A stretch of 64,000 nucleotides of DNA from Nigrospora sphaerica (lineage: Eukaryota > Ascomycota > Sordariomycetes > Amphisphaeriales > Apiosporaceae). Made by a program: the position numbers and the translations under genes. Numbering within the stretch: position 1 is the stretch's first letter; each line of letters begins with the position of its first letter. Of the stretch, positions 30,483 to 39,947 are shown piece after piece. The notes beneath the pieces are model-generated. The model was not told where the DNA came from. It searched no databases and worked only from the letters and a program-made list of their open reading frames with translations. Location: NCBI GenBank assembly GCA_018287875.1, contig JAGVVL010000002.1, forward strand, positions 7,874,001 through 7,938,000, read 5' to 3'.

Positions 30483-31916
30483 TTAGTGCCCTCCTCCTTC
30501 TCCGGCGGCGGCCTCCTCGCCGGTGCCGTGAGGGACGAGGGAGCGGGGGTAGTTGAAAGCGGCAACGGCGATGGCGACGTAGACGATGACGCAGAGGAAG
30601 CCCTCGAGGTAGTTTGACTTTTGGTCGCGCAGGAAGTTGCCGACGGTGATGATGGCGAGGAGCAGCATGGCGATGTCGAAGATCTCAAAGTCGAGGCCCA
30701 TGGGGATGCCCTGGCCCCAGCCGACGAGGACGACGATGGGCGCGTTGAGCAGGGCCGTCTGCAGCGTGGCGCCGAGGCAATGCGAGAGGGCAAAGTTCAT
30801 CTGGTTGTCGTAGGCCTCGTCGATGGCCGTCAGGTGCTCGGCCGCCTTCTCGACGAGCGGCACGAGGATTAGGCCCATAAAGGGGTCGGTGACGGAGTGC
30901 TCCTCAATGATGTAGGGGATCTGGATGACGAGCTGGTAGGCGATGAGGGCGACAAGGCCGACGGAGACCAAGAGGGCGACGACGCACTCGGTCAGCGTCA
31001 GCTTGTCCTTGGCCGCGTCCTTATGGCGGTCGGCGTCGAGCTCTTCGTCGCCCTCAAAGATGGCCTCGAACAGGCCGTGGTGCGTCTGGGTCTGGAAGTA
31101 GACGAAGACGATGTAAGCCATGAGTAGCAAGATGGCAACGCCGCGCGAGATGGCGAGGAGCTTGTCCTCGAGCCCGTCGAGCGCAAGGTCGGCACGGCCG
31201 CCGACGGCAGATTCGAAGATGGCGGGCACGGCGAGGCCGACGCCGGCCGTCAACAACAGGCCCGAGCCGGCCTCGGTGATGGCCTCGGCGAAGTGGGCGT
31301 CGTCACGGCGGATTCCGGCGGCAATGAAACAGAGGCCCAGGCACAGCAGCATAGTGGCGAGGATGGAGCCGAGGATGGCACCCTTGATGAGGACGAGGCG
31401 CTCGGGGATGCCGGGGACCAAGAGCAGGACCATGAACAGGGTGATCTCGACGAGGGACGAGATGGTGGTCTCGGTCAGCACGCCGAGCATGTGGGGCATT
31501 TTACGAGCGAGTTCCTGGCCGGCAAAGCCGACGAGGTTGGCGCACGGCACCATGGCGATGTAGGCCAGGATGAACTTGAGGACGTGGTGGTCGGGCACGG
31601 CGAACAGCACGGCAATGGCGGCCGGCACGACGGGCCACAGCACGTTGACGGCCCGCGACAGCCACGAGGCCGAGCGCCAGATGATGCGGAAGAAATGCAG
31701 CGGGTGGAGGCCCGACCGCCCGCTCTCGCCCGACGGCCGCACCTTGACCTTGTTGCGAAGTTTGCCCTTGGGCGGCTGGCGATGGCCGTGCATGATGTCG
31801 TGCCGGCTACGCGGGAGCGTCGCCTCGCCGTGGTGGTGGCGGCGGGAGCTCGGGCTGCGGGCCGACGCGTGCCGGTGCGCGGCGCCGTGCTTCTCCCGCA
31901 ATGCTGCGCCCGCCAT
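30483..31916 (-). CDS. CAX-family cation/proton exchanger, divergent subtype
   Basis: Single exon, 477 aa from ATG 31916; an upstream in-frame GTG only is ignored. The first 60 or so residues are basic and His-rich (RSPSSRRHHHG). Then come about eleven hydrophobic segments in two halves, split by a charged loop (FEGDEELDADRHKDAAKDK). The two alpha-repeats are recognisable: LTETTISSLVEITLFMVLLL and VEKAAEHLTAIDEAYDNQMN followed by LGATLQTALLNAPIVVLVGW. CAX proteins export Ca2+ or other cations into the vacuole in exchange for H+. Here the usual GN of both motifs (GNAxE and GNAAEH) is replaced, while the glutamates remain, placing it in a divergent subgroup. Substrate and membrane cannot be assigned. 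It lies on the same strand as Listerin but is not an operon. Confidence 0.85.
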   Translation of the reverse strand: MAGAALREKHGAAHRHASARSPSSRRHHHGEATLPRSRHDIMHGHRQPPKGKLRNKVKVRPSGESGRSGLHPLHFFRIIWRSASWLSRAVNVLWPVVPAAIAVLFAVPDHHVLKFILAYIAMVPCANLVGFAGQELARKMPHMLGVLTETTISSLVEITLFMVLLLVPGIPERLVLIKGAILGSILATMLLCLGLCFIAAGIRRDDAHFAEAITEAGSGLLLTAGVGLAVPAIFESAVGGRADLALDGLEDKLLAISRGVAILLLMAYIVFVYFQTQTHHGLFEAIFEGDEELDADRHKDAAKDKLTLTECVVALLVSVGLVALIAYQLVIQIPYIIEEHSVTDPFMGLILVPLVEKAAEHLTAIDEAYDNQMNFALSHCLGATLQTALLNAPIVVLVGWGQGIPMGLDFEIFDIAMLLLAIITVGNFLRDQKSNYLEGFLCVIVYVAIAVAAFNYPRSLVPHGTGEEAAAGEGGGH

Positions 31917-33231
31917 AATCGGTAATGGGCAACGGGGGCTGTAGTGGTTCTGCGAGGAGGTTGTGTATGTCGTGGTTAAGGTACGTGGTGCTGTTGGTAC
32001 TGGTGTCGTAAGTCGTGGGTGCTGGTGTGTTGATGTCGTAAGTCGTGGACGCTGGTGCCCGGCCTCGCTGGTAAACACGTCGTCGAGGGGGGAATTGGGC
32101 AGTCAAGCGGCCGATGGGATCACGGAGGCCTCTCCCGAGGAACTGGCGCGTCTGTCTGTCCGAAACGGTGATGCTACGACACGAACGAGCGAGTGGACAA
32201 GGACGAAGCAACAGCCCGCTGAAGCCCCCCGTCGCAGGCTGGCGGGCCAGGCGCCCGGCGATATTAATAACCTCGAGGCCTGACGGGCGCTTCGCTCCAT
32301 TCGAGTCGAGGGGGCCGGTCCAGTCCAGTCTGGGGCATCTTAGGGGAAGAAATGGGGTCTGACAAGGGACCAATTGACTCTGTCAGATGTACCCCGTCCC
32401 TGGGGATCCAGCAAATGACTGCATGCATCGCGAGCCCTCGCCAAGAAACCAGCTGAGAAGTCCAGAGTATTCCGATCGTCTTGGCGTGCGTTTCACCTCG
32501 CCTATTTTTCCTGCCGCTTGAATGGAGCCAGCAATTTCAGGCAATGGCGAAGGCGGTATTGTCCCCTGACATCACCCTGCAGTCGCACGACTTCCCTGCT
32601 CCCTGCTCGGCACGCAAACATCGCAAATGTGGCTGACCAGGCGTTCAATGAGCAGCGACCGATGACACAGACGTGTAGGAGTATCTTGGACCCTGGCCAT
32701 CAGCAAGCAAGTTGGGCGAAAAGGCTGGGACTGCCATCATCATCCATCTGGCCCGATCTGACCAAGCCGACTTCCTGTGTACCTGGGTAAGTAAGCATCT
32801 CGTGGAACAGGGAAAAGAGGCGGTCGGGCAAAACGGGTCATAGTGAACGGCCTCTTCCCCAGGGCCAATCAGCGCTGCTTCCCATGCCAATCGCGGCATG
32901 TCCCATCATCCGCCGCAGGGACTAAAACAAAGGCGACTCCTCCTCGCCTTAGCGCCACAGCTTCTCTTCACAGCCCGTCGACCGTCCGACAAGATCGCCG
33001 TTGCACTTGGCGAAGGCTTGGCAAGCTTGGAAAGCTTGTCGCTGTGTTGGCATGCTTGTTTCCTCCTCTTGGGGTTCGCCCTCGCCATCGCCATACTTTC
33101 TTCTCATGAGGCATGTCGCTATCTCTTGTCCGTTGGCTTCTCTTCTCTGGCCCTTGGGGAGGTTTGTGTATTACGGAATTTACCTATCTGGCATCCAGCC
33201 CGCCTCCCCCACTCCTTCGTCCCACCGCGTT
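31917..33231. promoter_or_regulatory. Promoter side of the CAX gene and 3' side of Listerin
   Basis: About 1.3 kb. Repeated GTCGTAAGTCGTGG-like sequence near 32008-32050 forms a short imperfect direct repeat upstream of the CAX ATG. No gene is recognised. Confidence 0.45.
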
Positions 33232-36200
33232 CTATCCCCGTCGCGCTTTGGTGTCCGCCCCGAGGTAGTCAATAGGGTTGCGGCATAACGGGCACGTGTT
33301 TTGGTTGCTGCTCTGGAACCATTTGTACAGACACGTCCGGTGGAACAGGTTCTTGCACGTCTGGCACCTTTTGTCGGGCATCTTCTTGTCCGTGCTGATG
33401 ATGCTGTAGCAGATGGCACATTCCGTCTGGCCCTTGAGCGCGCCCACCACGTTACGCCGGAACGCAGTCAGCCCGTCGATGATGCTTCCGCCCTGCCTGC
33501 CCGTTAGCCTCGCTCACACTGACTGCCCAGTCCGCCCGGCTCGTGAAACGTACCGAGAATGTGATGACTCCCTGCGTCGCCATGATCCAGCTCTGCCACT
33601 TCTTCTCGTTGACCGCCACCCGGTTGACGCCCTCGACCGACACGCCCTCGAGCGGGTAAGCCGGAGGCACCTTGATAGCGATGGCCGCCTGAAGCTCATC
33701 GACTTCGTACCCAGCCGTCACCTCCTTGGCTGCTCGGCTGACCCGGACGATCAGTTCCTTGTCGTCCTCGCTGGCCGCCTCTTGGCTCGCCGCCCAGCTG
33801 GCCACGTCGTCCAGTGCCTCCGAGATGATGATGGGCGAGAAGTACTTGGAAACCCAGCTCTCGACCGCGATCTTGGTCTGCTTCGAGCGGCACTCGATGA
33901 ACCAGGCTTTGAAAAGGCCGGGAATGTACTTGAGGACCAGGTAGTGGAGGTGAATAAGCAACCATTGCATGTTTCTCTCTTCCGAATCAGACTCGGCGAG
34001 CTTAAGGTCGTAGGAGCGGATGTGTTCCGTCGTGAAGTTGGCCCGGTCCAGGTTGAGCCCGTGCGCCGCCGAGTGGCCCAGAACATCGAATGTGAAGTCC
34101 ATCAGAGGCCCGATGTAGTTCTCCGTCTTCAGGCTCTCGGCGTAGTCGCTGCGTACTTTGAAAGATGCCGCCTGAAAGGCATCGAATACCAGGTGCCAGG
34201 TAAGCAGGTAAGAGCGTACCGCCGTGGGAAATTGAGCCAACGCCTCATCGGAATAGGCCTCGAGCGTGGGGGCCTCAAGGAGAAGCGACAAAAGCTCGTC
34301 TGGCAACTGCGCCGTCTTCTTTTCCAGCAGCACGTCCAAGGAAAGCTGTTCTTGCGCTGCTGGAAGCGCCTTGTGGAGAACGTTAAAGGCCGCGGTCTGA
34401 ATTGTTCTCGACTCGGCCGCCATAAGACTGTAAAGTTCCGAAAGGTCCTGGACATGTTCCAGGGGGAGCCTCTCCACCTGTCTGCAGACCAACGAGTCAA
34501 CGATTTCCTGCGGCTGTGTCTCCTTCTCGCGGGGAAGCGAGAGAAGCTCTAGAATGGCCGAGGATCGTGCTTTGGCTGTCGTCTGTAAAACGTCGACCAA
34601 GTCATCGTTTGGCTCTTCCATACTCTCCAGTGCCGTCATGAGACGGAGGGAGGCGTGAATGTAGGGCAACCGGCGCTCGGGCTGCTCTGAGCTCGCCTTC
34701 TTCCACAGGAAAGTGCAAAAGTCGACTGCCCGCTCCCAGTAAGGTCCGTAGACGTCTTTGATGCATGGGAGTAAGTGACGCAGGGCGCGACAAGCCTCGG
34801 CCGACATCTGGTAGTCCAATACTTCCGGCGTCTCCAACCACGAGGTGATCTGCCGGACAGCAAATACCAGCCGGTTGTTGGCTACGGGCAACTCGCCCAC
34901 GTCGTACAACGACATGCAGACGTTCAAAAGCACCAGTGTTGCCAGCGTCTTGTCCGATTCGAGCTTTGCTCCGGCAATATCACTCACCAGTCGGTTGCAA
35001 AAATTACTCACCGACTTGCCACCCGACAGCGTCTCGCCGAGTCCACTAAGGATAGCAACAGCTGGAAAGACGGTCCTCGGGTTCGAAGTCAGTACCCCCA
35101 GCTTGTTCAGCCATTCCTCTGAGCTGGAAGGGAAACCATGCTTCTCCGCCAGGCTCTGGACGAGTTCCAGAAGTACTCGGGCGTGATACAGCGCGGCAGG
35201 CGTGTCCCCTTGAGAACTGGCCAGCAGTTTTCCAAACATGCCATGTGCCACTTCCGACGAAACAGATCCTGAGCCGTCTCGCCATCCGCCAGCATCACCC
35301 GTAACAGATGCCAGTAGTTTCCTTGAGGTAGAAATAAGTTCTTCAGCATCTGTTGAGGCGGGTTCGGACGCCAGCGTCTTCCACAATTTGTCATCGCTCA
35401 TGGCAGTCAGTTGATCGGCGGCAAACTCTGCCGTAAGACCCAAGCAGATTAGGTACTCTACTTGCGTCTCGGGCTGGATTGCCGAAAGATCGAAGTCAGA
35501 GGACAGTAGCTTGGAAGTGTACATGGCCATTCGACCGACGGTGGAACAACCAAGTCGGTCTCGCTGGATGCCCTGTTTCGCACCGGCTGACGATGGCGAC
35601 ACCAGAAAGTATGAACCAGCTAGACTACTGGTAAGAGATAGGGAAGGTTCAGGCGGGCTGTCCAGCATGACAAGCAGCTCTGAGCGCCAGCGGTTCAAGT
35701 CTGGAAGCATAGTGCTTGGGTCCGGCACAGACGGTTGCAACTGCAACGCTTGTTGCACAAGTGTATCTATCCTGTGGCCGAGTCAGACGTGCCTGCTTCA
35801 TTTTGGCGAGGGTACTTACGCCAACGAATTTGGACCAGCGTCGTGAATGTTCTGATGGATGATGCCCACCAGGTTTGGCTTCCCGCCAGACGGCTGATCA
35901 AGGAGGGCCCGCAGGGCCGTCAGACTAGGATCGCTGGACCTCTCTGACAACCCAAGAAGGCTTGTCATCAAGGCCATGTGGACTTCCTCATCAGCGGATA
36001 GCAGAGCCGGTCTCTTCTGGGCAATGAGCAATAGGCCTTTCAGGGCACCTGGGACTGGCTGTCCAGAAGCATCAGTTAGCAGTGCCACCAGATCGCCGAC
36101 AATTTGTTTCCCGGAAGCCTCGGCGAGAGCTTCGGAGCTGACCGCAGCACTGAATAGATCCCAGGCAGGAGTGGCATCCTCAGTGGCACATGCAACACAG

Positions 36201-38290
36201 CGCTGGCTTAGTTCTGCCTGGAGCTTGGGGTCCTGGCGGGCTATAGATGCAGAATGTTGTCCGGTGATGAGCGTCGTTAGTGCCGTCTGAGCTCTGGGTC
36301 TGTCCGCACAGGAGAGAGTTGCCGCGATAGCCGCTCTCCAGATGCGCTCAAAATCCGGCCGACGGTTGGCCACCTCCCCTAAGTGACAGATGCTAGATAG
36401 GACCCACGGGGCGCTGCTCGACAGCAGGATTGCTTCTCCGTCATCCGCAATGGCAGCCATCAGTTCCTGCAACAAACCGTCGGCAGCCGGCGACTTCCAA
36501 AGCAACGGGCAACTCTTGAGGGCCGCTTCCAGGGTCGCAGCAGCCCCGAAAGGTTTCCAGTTTCGGGTGATAAGGAGCTTCAATCCTTCGTCTAGCAGCT
36601 CCAAAGACGGACCTGCAGGAATGTCCGGGATGGGACGGTCTGTCCCTGCTGTCAGCTCATGGCCCTCCAGCAGTTTCCCGGTCAATGTGAACCAACGGCC
36701 GCCCTCTTCTGCCACGGCCTTTTGCGACTTTTCATGGTCCTTTGAGGCTTCAGGAAGAGAGTTTTTCATACGGCCCTTGAAGTCTTCCTTGAGGGTGTCC
36801 CATTCTTTCCTTGTAGCTTCAACAACCGTCGGATTTGGAGACGTGGCTGTCGACGTGTAGGCTTTGACAACGATCGCAGGCTGGCTACCAGACGCCCACG
36901 CTGAGCGCTCTGGGATAGGAAACAAGTACTGGGCTGTGAGCGGGAATATGGTGTCCTGCACAAGCTTGGGTGCATCTCCTTCTGCACCCAACACGCCAAT
37001 GAAGTGCCTGACGGTGCTGAGATAGCACGCCCAAGCACTGTTGGCGTTGCTCCGAGGTTCCTCCCTGCTTGTGATGCCAGATCTCATAGAGGTCAAAAAT
37101 TTGACAGACCCTTCAAGATCCGAGGGCAGCACCCCTTGGGGCAAGTCCTGAAGCATTTTGTCTACGGTTTCCCAGAAACTGGCATTGCTTCCCTGGGAAC
37201 CCTTCTCCAGAAAGCCTTGCAGCCGAGAAACGGGAGATCGCTTCCCTTTGTACTCTGATGTCCAGAGCGTTGGATAACGGGCTGTCAGTGCCGCCAGGGT
37301 GCTAGCAAAGTCGGATGCGGATCCTGTCTGGTTGCTCTTCAGGCCTTCTGCGATGAAGACCTTGCTAAGGCGGCCAAGTTCGGCTTCGATCATATCGGGA
37401 CGTTTTTCGAGGCAGACCATGATCATTTGGCAAGACTGCCTTCTGACGGAGGGCTCGTCGATGGTGATGCTTGTCCACACTTTGTCCTTCTCGAAGAACT
37501 TATCATAGCTTTCCCGATGTTTCTCTAGGTCAGCGGCATCGAGCTTTTGCAACAAGGTGAGAACCAAAGCAAGACAGCCGCTGAGCACTCGATGGTATTT
37601 GGCATCGGCATCGTCGCGGTTCGTGGAGCGCTCGTCACTGAGTGTATCGGGGGTCTCCAGCATGGCGTCGGATGCGTAATCGAGGATTTGGGTTTGGCAC
37701 TTCTTCCAGAACTGCGTCACCTTTTCCGGGGTCGTTAAGAACGAGGCCAGTCCTTCCGAGGCAACCCGAGACACAGCTCGGTCTCGGTCGAAAGTACCAG
37801 CCAGCCAGGACCCGACGATTTTGGGCACATGCCTCTCCATGCGCTTCCGGGCCGACTTCATCAAACCCAACTGAAGGCTGTGGGAGAGCTCACGAACACG
37901 TCGGGAGTTGTCTATCGAGATTCGCGGGTAGACTTGGACCTGTTCCATGCATTAAAATAACTGCGGAAGGGAATTTCGCGGCGAAAAAAAACCCACCCAA
38001 GCTTCCAACACTGCTTCTTCGGCGCCACCGTCTTGTTCGTAGGGGTGCGCCTCGACGTAGCCCACGAGGTCTTCGAGGGCTTTCGCCTTGGTGGTAGCAT
38101 CCTTCTTCAGGAGGTTCTTGAAGGACACGATTACATTGGCATCGGAGATGGAGGACAGGTCGGGCGGCTCTGATAGGTACGACAGGTTGCTGCTGCTAGA
38201 CGCCGAAGAGAAAGCGCCAAAGCCACTGACTGCGGCGCCGCCGAAGGCTTTGCTGCCTGGCGCACGCGCTTTACCGGGCCGACGACTCAT
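33232..38290 (-). CDS. LTN1: Listerin E3 ubiquitin ligase (Rkr1/Ltn1), ribosome quality control
   Basis: Four exons, complement(33232-33492, 33554-35771, 35820-37939, 37997-38290), 1630 aa. All junctions keep frame: EAW joined to VQVYPRISIDNS, NSLA joined to IDTLVQQ, and VITFS joined to GGSIIDGL. The conserved N-terminus is seen (GFGAFSSASSSSNLSYLSEPPDLS), then a very long HEAT/ARM-like helical body, and a C-terminal RING of the RINGv/Listerin type: CAICYSIISTDKKMPDKRC, CKNLFHRTCLYKWF, CPLCRNPIDYLG. Listerin ubiquitinates nascent chains stalled on 60S subunits together with Rqc1, Rqc2 and Cdc48. The RING is encoded by its own small last exon. The length fits the family (about 1560-1650). The first intron contains the ATG that a naive call would use at 37948. 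Confidence 0.95.
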
Positions 38291-39947
38291 CGGAGCGGTT
38301 CCTGTGGTATATAATGGGACTTTTCCCCAGGTTGGTGAAGGCGGGTTCGCGGTCTCGAGGCTGTGCGACGGGTTTTGGGTTGGTTGTCGTCGGTGATGAC
38401 GAGGTTGCGGCGGGCACGTTCTGCGATCGCGTTCTCGTTCACTTCCTTCCTACCCCACGGCGGGGCAACTCGCTGGACGAAGGATCTCGCGGCTAGACTT
38501 GTACGATCAACCAAGGAATGGTGGAAGGGAATGAAAAGGCGTGTAGTTTTCCGGGCGAGTGTTCTTTTTTTTTTTTTTTTTTTACGAAATACCGCATTGA
38601 AAAACACCCAAGGACATCCTGTGCGGTCTACAATTGTGTCGCCAGTATGTGCAAGCTACATGTAATGTGCAGGTGCAGAGCGATGCCGGTTGACTCAGGC
38701 CGGGAAAAACAATCCAGGGCCCAGCAATGATGTAGTGGTGCCCCAGTTTGTCTGAGCTTGGACCGTCTCGTCGGTCGCGTTACTAGGCAAAAACCGGACA
38801 AAAGCGCCCCATCGCCCTAGCGAATGATTGAATTCGTAGAACATGGGCGCCCTGGTTCTATGCATCCATGAGATCCATCCCTTCGTCACCTTCACACGGT
38901 CTCGGCTCCATCAGCCTGAGCGGATCTGCACTTCATCTTCCCCACACGTCTAGGTGTATTCACCCCATGTCAAGATGGGTCGGATAGTGTCGTGCCATCA
39001 TGAGACAGCTACGGCTCAGCCCGTACGACAATCTGTCGTTCTTGGGTCAGGGCCCGAACGCTGCTGGAGAAGCACTGCACGCCAGAAAGCTTGATACAGA
39101 ACAGGACAGCCAAACGACGAGATGCGGGCTCTTCAGGAACCATAGGGTTGCGTGAGGGTAGCTATTCATGCCAATGGAACTCAACATAGGTTGTCTTAAC
39201 ATGTTGTTCATAGGTGGGATGGGATAGTTACTAGCCCCTCAGTGTCCGCCGGAGAGGTCCTGTTGTTATAGGATGTAGGCAGGTCATCCACCCGGAGCTC
39301 GTCTTCCCCGCAAACACCCGAGACAAGGTCGTGGAGAGACGGGAGGCAGCCCCAACACCCCTCATCCACTAGAAGGGTTCCCCCGGATTCTTCCTGTATG
39401 GGACAGCCTTGCCTCTGCTGGAGAAATGCAGATACGGGACACGGACATGAAACAACCCGGCCCTGGTGCCGCCCCCTCTTGACCCGTGCAGTCAACCAGA
39501 GGTACCTACCCCAGCTGGGGAGACGGCTGGGCTAACGCACTGCACGCATGTATAAAGTATTCCCAGCACCGACATTTACCCCTCAGACCGAAAGTGGTCG
39601 AGAAGAGAGTTCCATCCATCATCCACTTCTCCTCTCCCAATCCTCGAACCGAAGCCGTATCTCGAACCAGCTCCCTTCGCGATCCCATCGTGTTCTGCGA
39701 GCTACTCAAGATACCCCGTCGACACTTCGTGGTTAGGATATATCGGTACTTCATTGTGACCTCACCGCAGCATGACCTTTCACACCCAGCTGCCCTTCTT
39801 TGGTGTACGCTGAATGCGCCTTCCCCGCCGGACGGTTTCCCGACTCTCTCCTGCCACCGCCTTCGACAACACTTCGCCCCCCTTACAACACAGCTTACGG
39901 CTTCAGGGCATAGGGCTTGGCTGTCAAGCTTATCTAACTGCACCATC
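38291..39947. promoter_or_regulatory. Divergent promoter region, LTN1 / nine-repeat mitochondrial protein
   Basis: About 1.65 kb. A T19 homopolymer (38565-38583) lies about 275 bp upstream of the LTN1 ATG. The frame of the plus-strand gene stays open from about 39486, but only from non-ATG codons. No other gene is recognised. Confidence 0.5.
38565..38583 (+). repeat. T19 homopolymer tract
   Basis: Nineteen consecutive T on the plus strand. Poly(dA:dT) tracts exclude nucleosomes in fungal promoters, and this lies within the LTN1 upstream region. The role is an inference. Confidence 0.8.

Noticed and set aside
31917..32078. 54-codon N-terminal extension of the CAX-like gene
   Set aside because: It starts with GTG and consists of Thr/Pro/Tyr low-complexity sequence from an imperfect DNA repeat; the ATG at 31916 is preferred.
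33413..34552. 379-codon plus-strand frame inside Listerin
   Set aside because: It is the antisense shadow of the LTN1 coding sequence; the minus-strand exons match the family throughout.
39486..39947. 154-codon N-terminal extension of the nine-repeat protein
   Set aside because: The upstream frame has no ATG and low coding quality; the ATG at 39948 follows a good context and starts a presequence-like leader.
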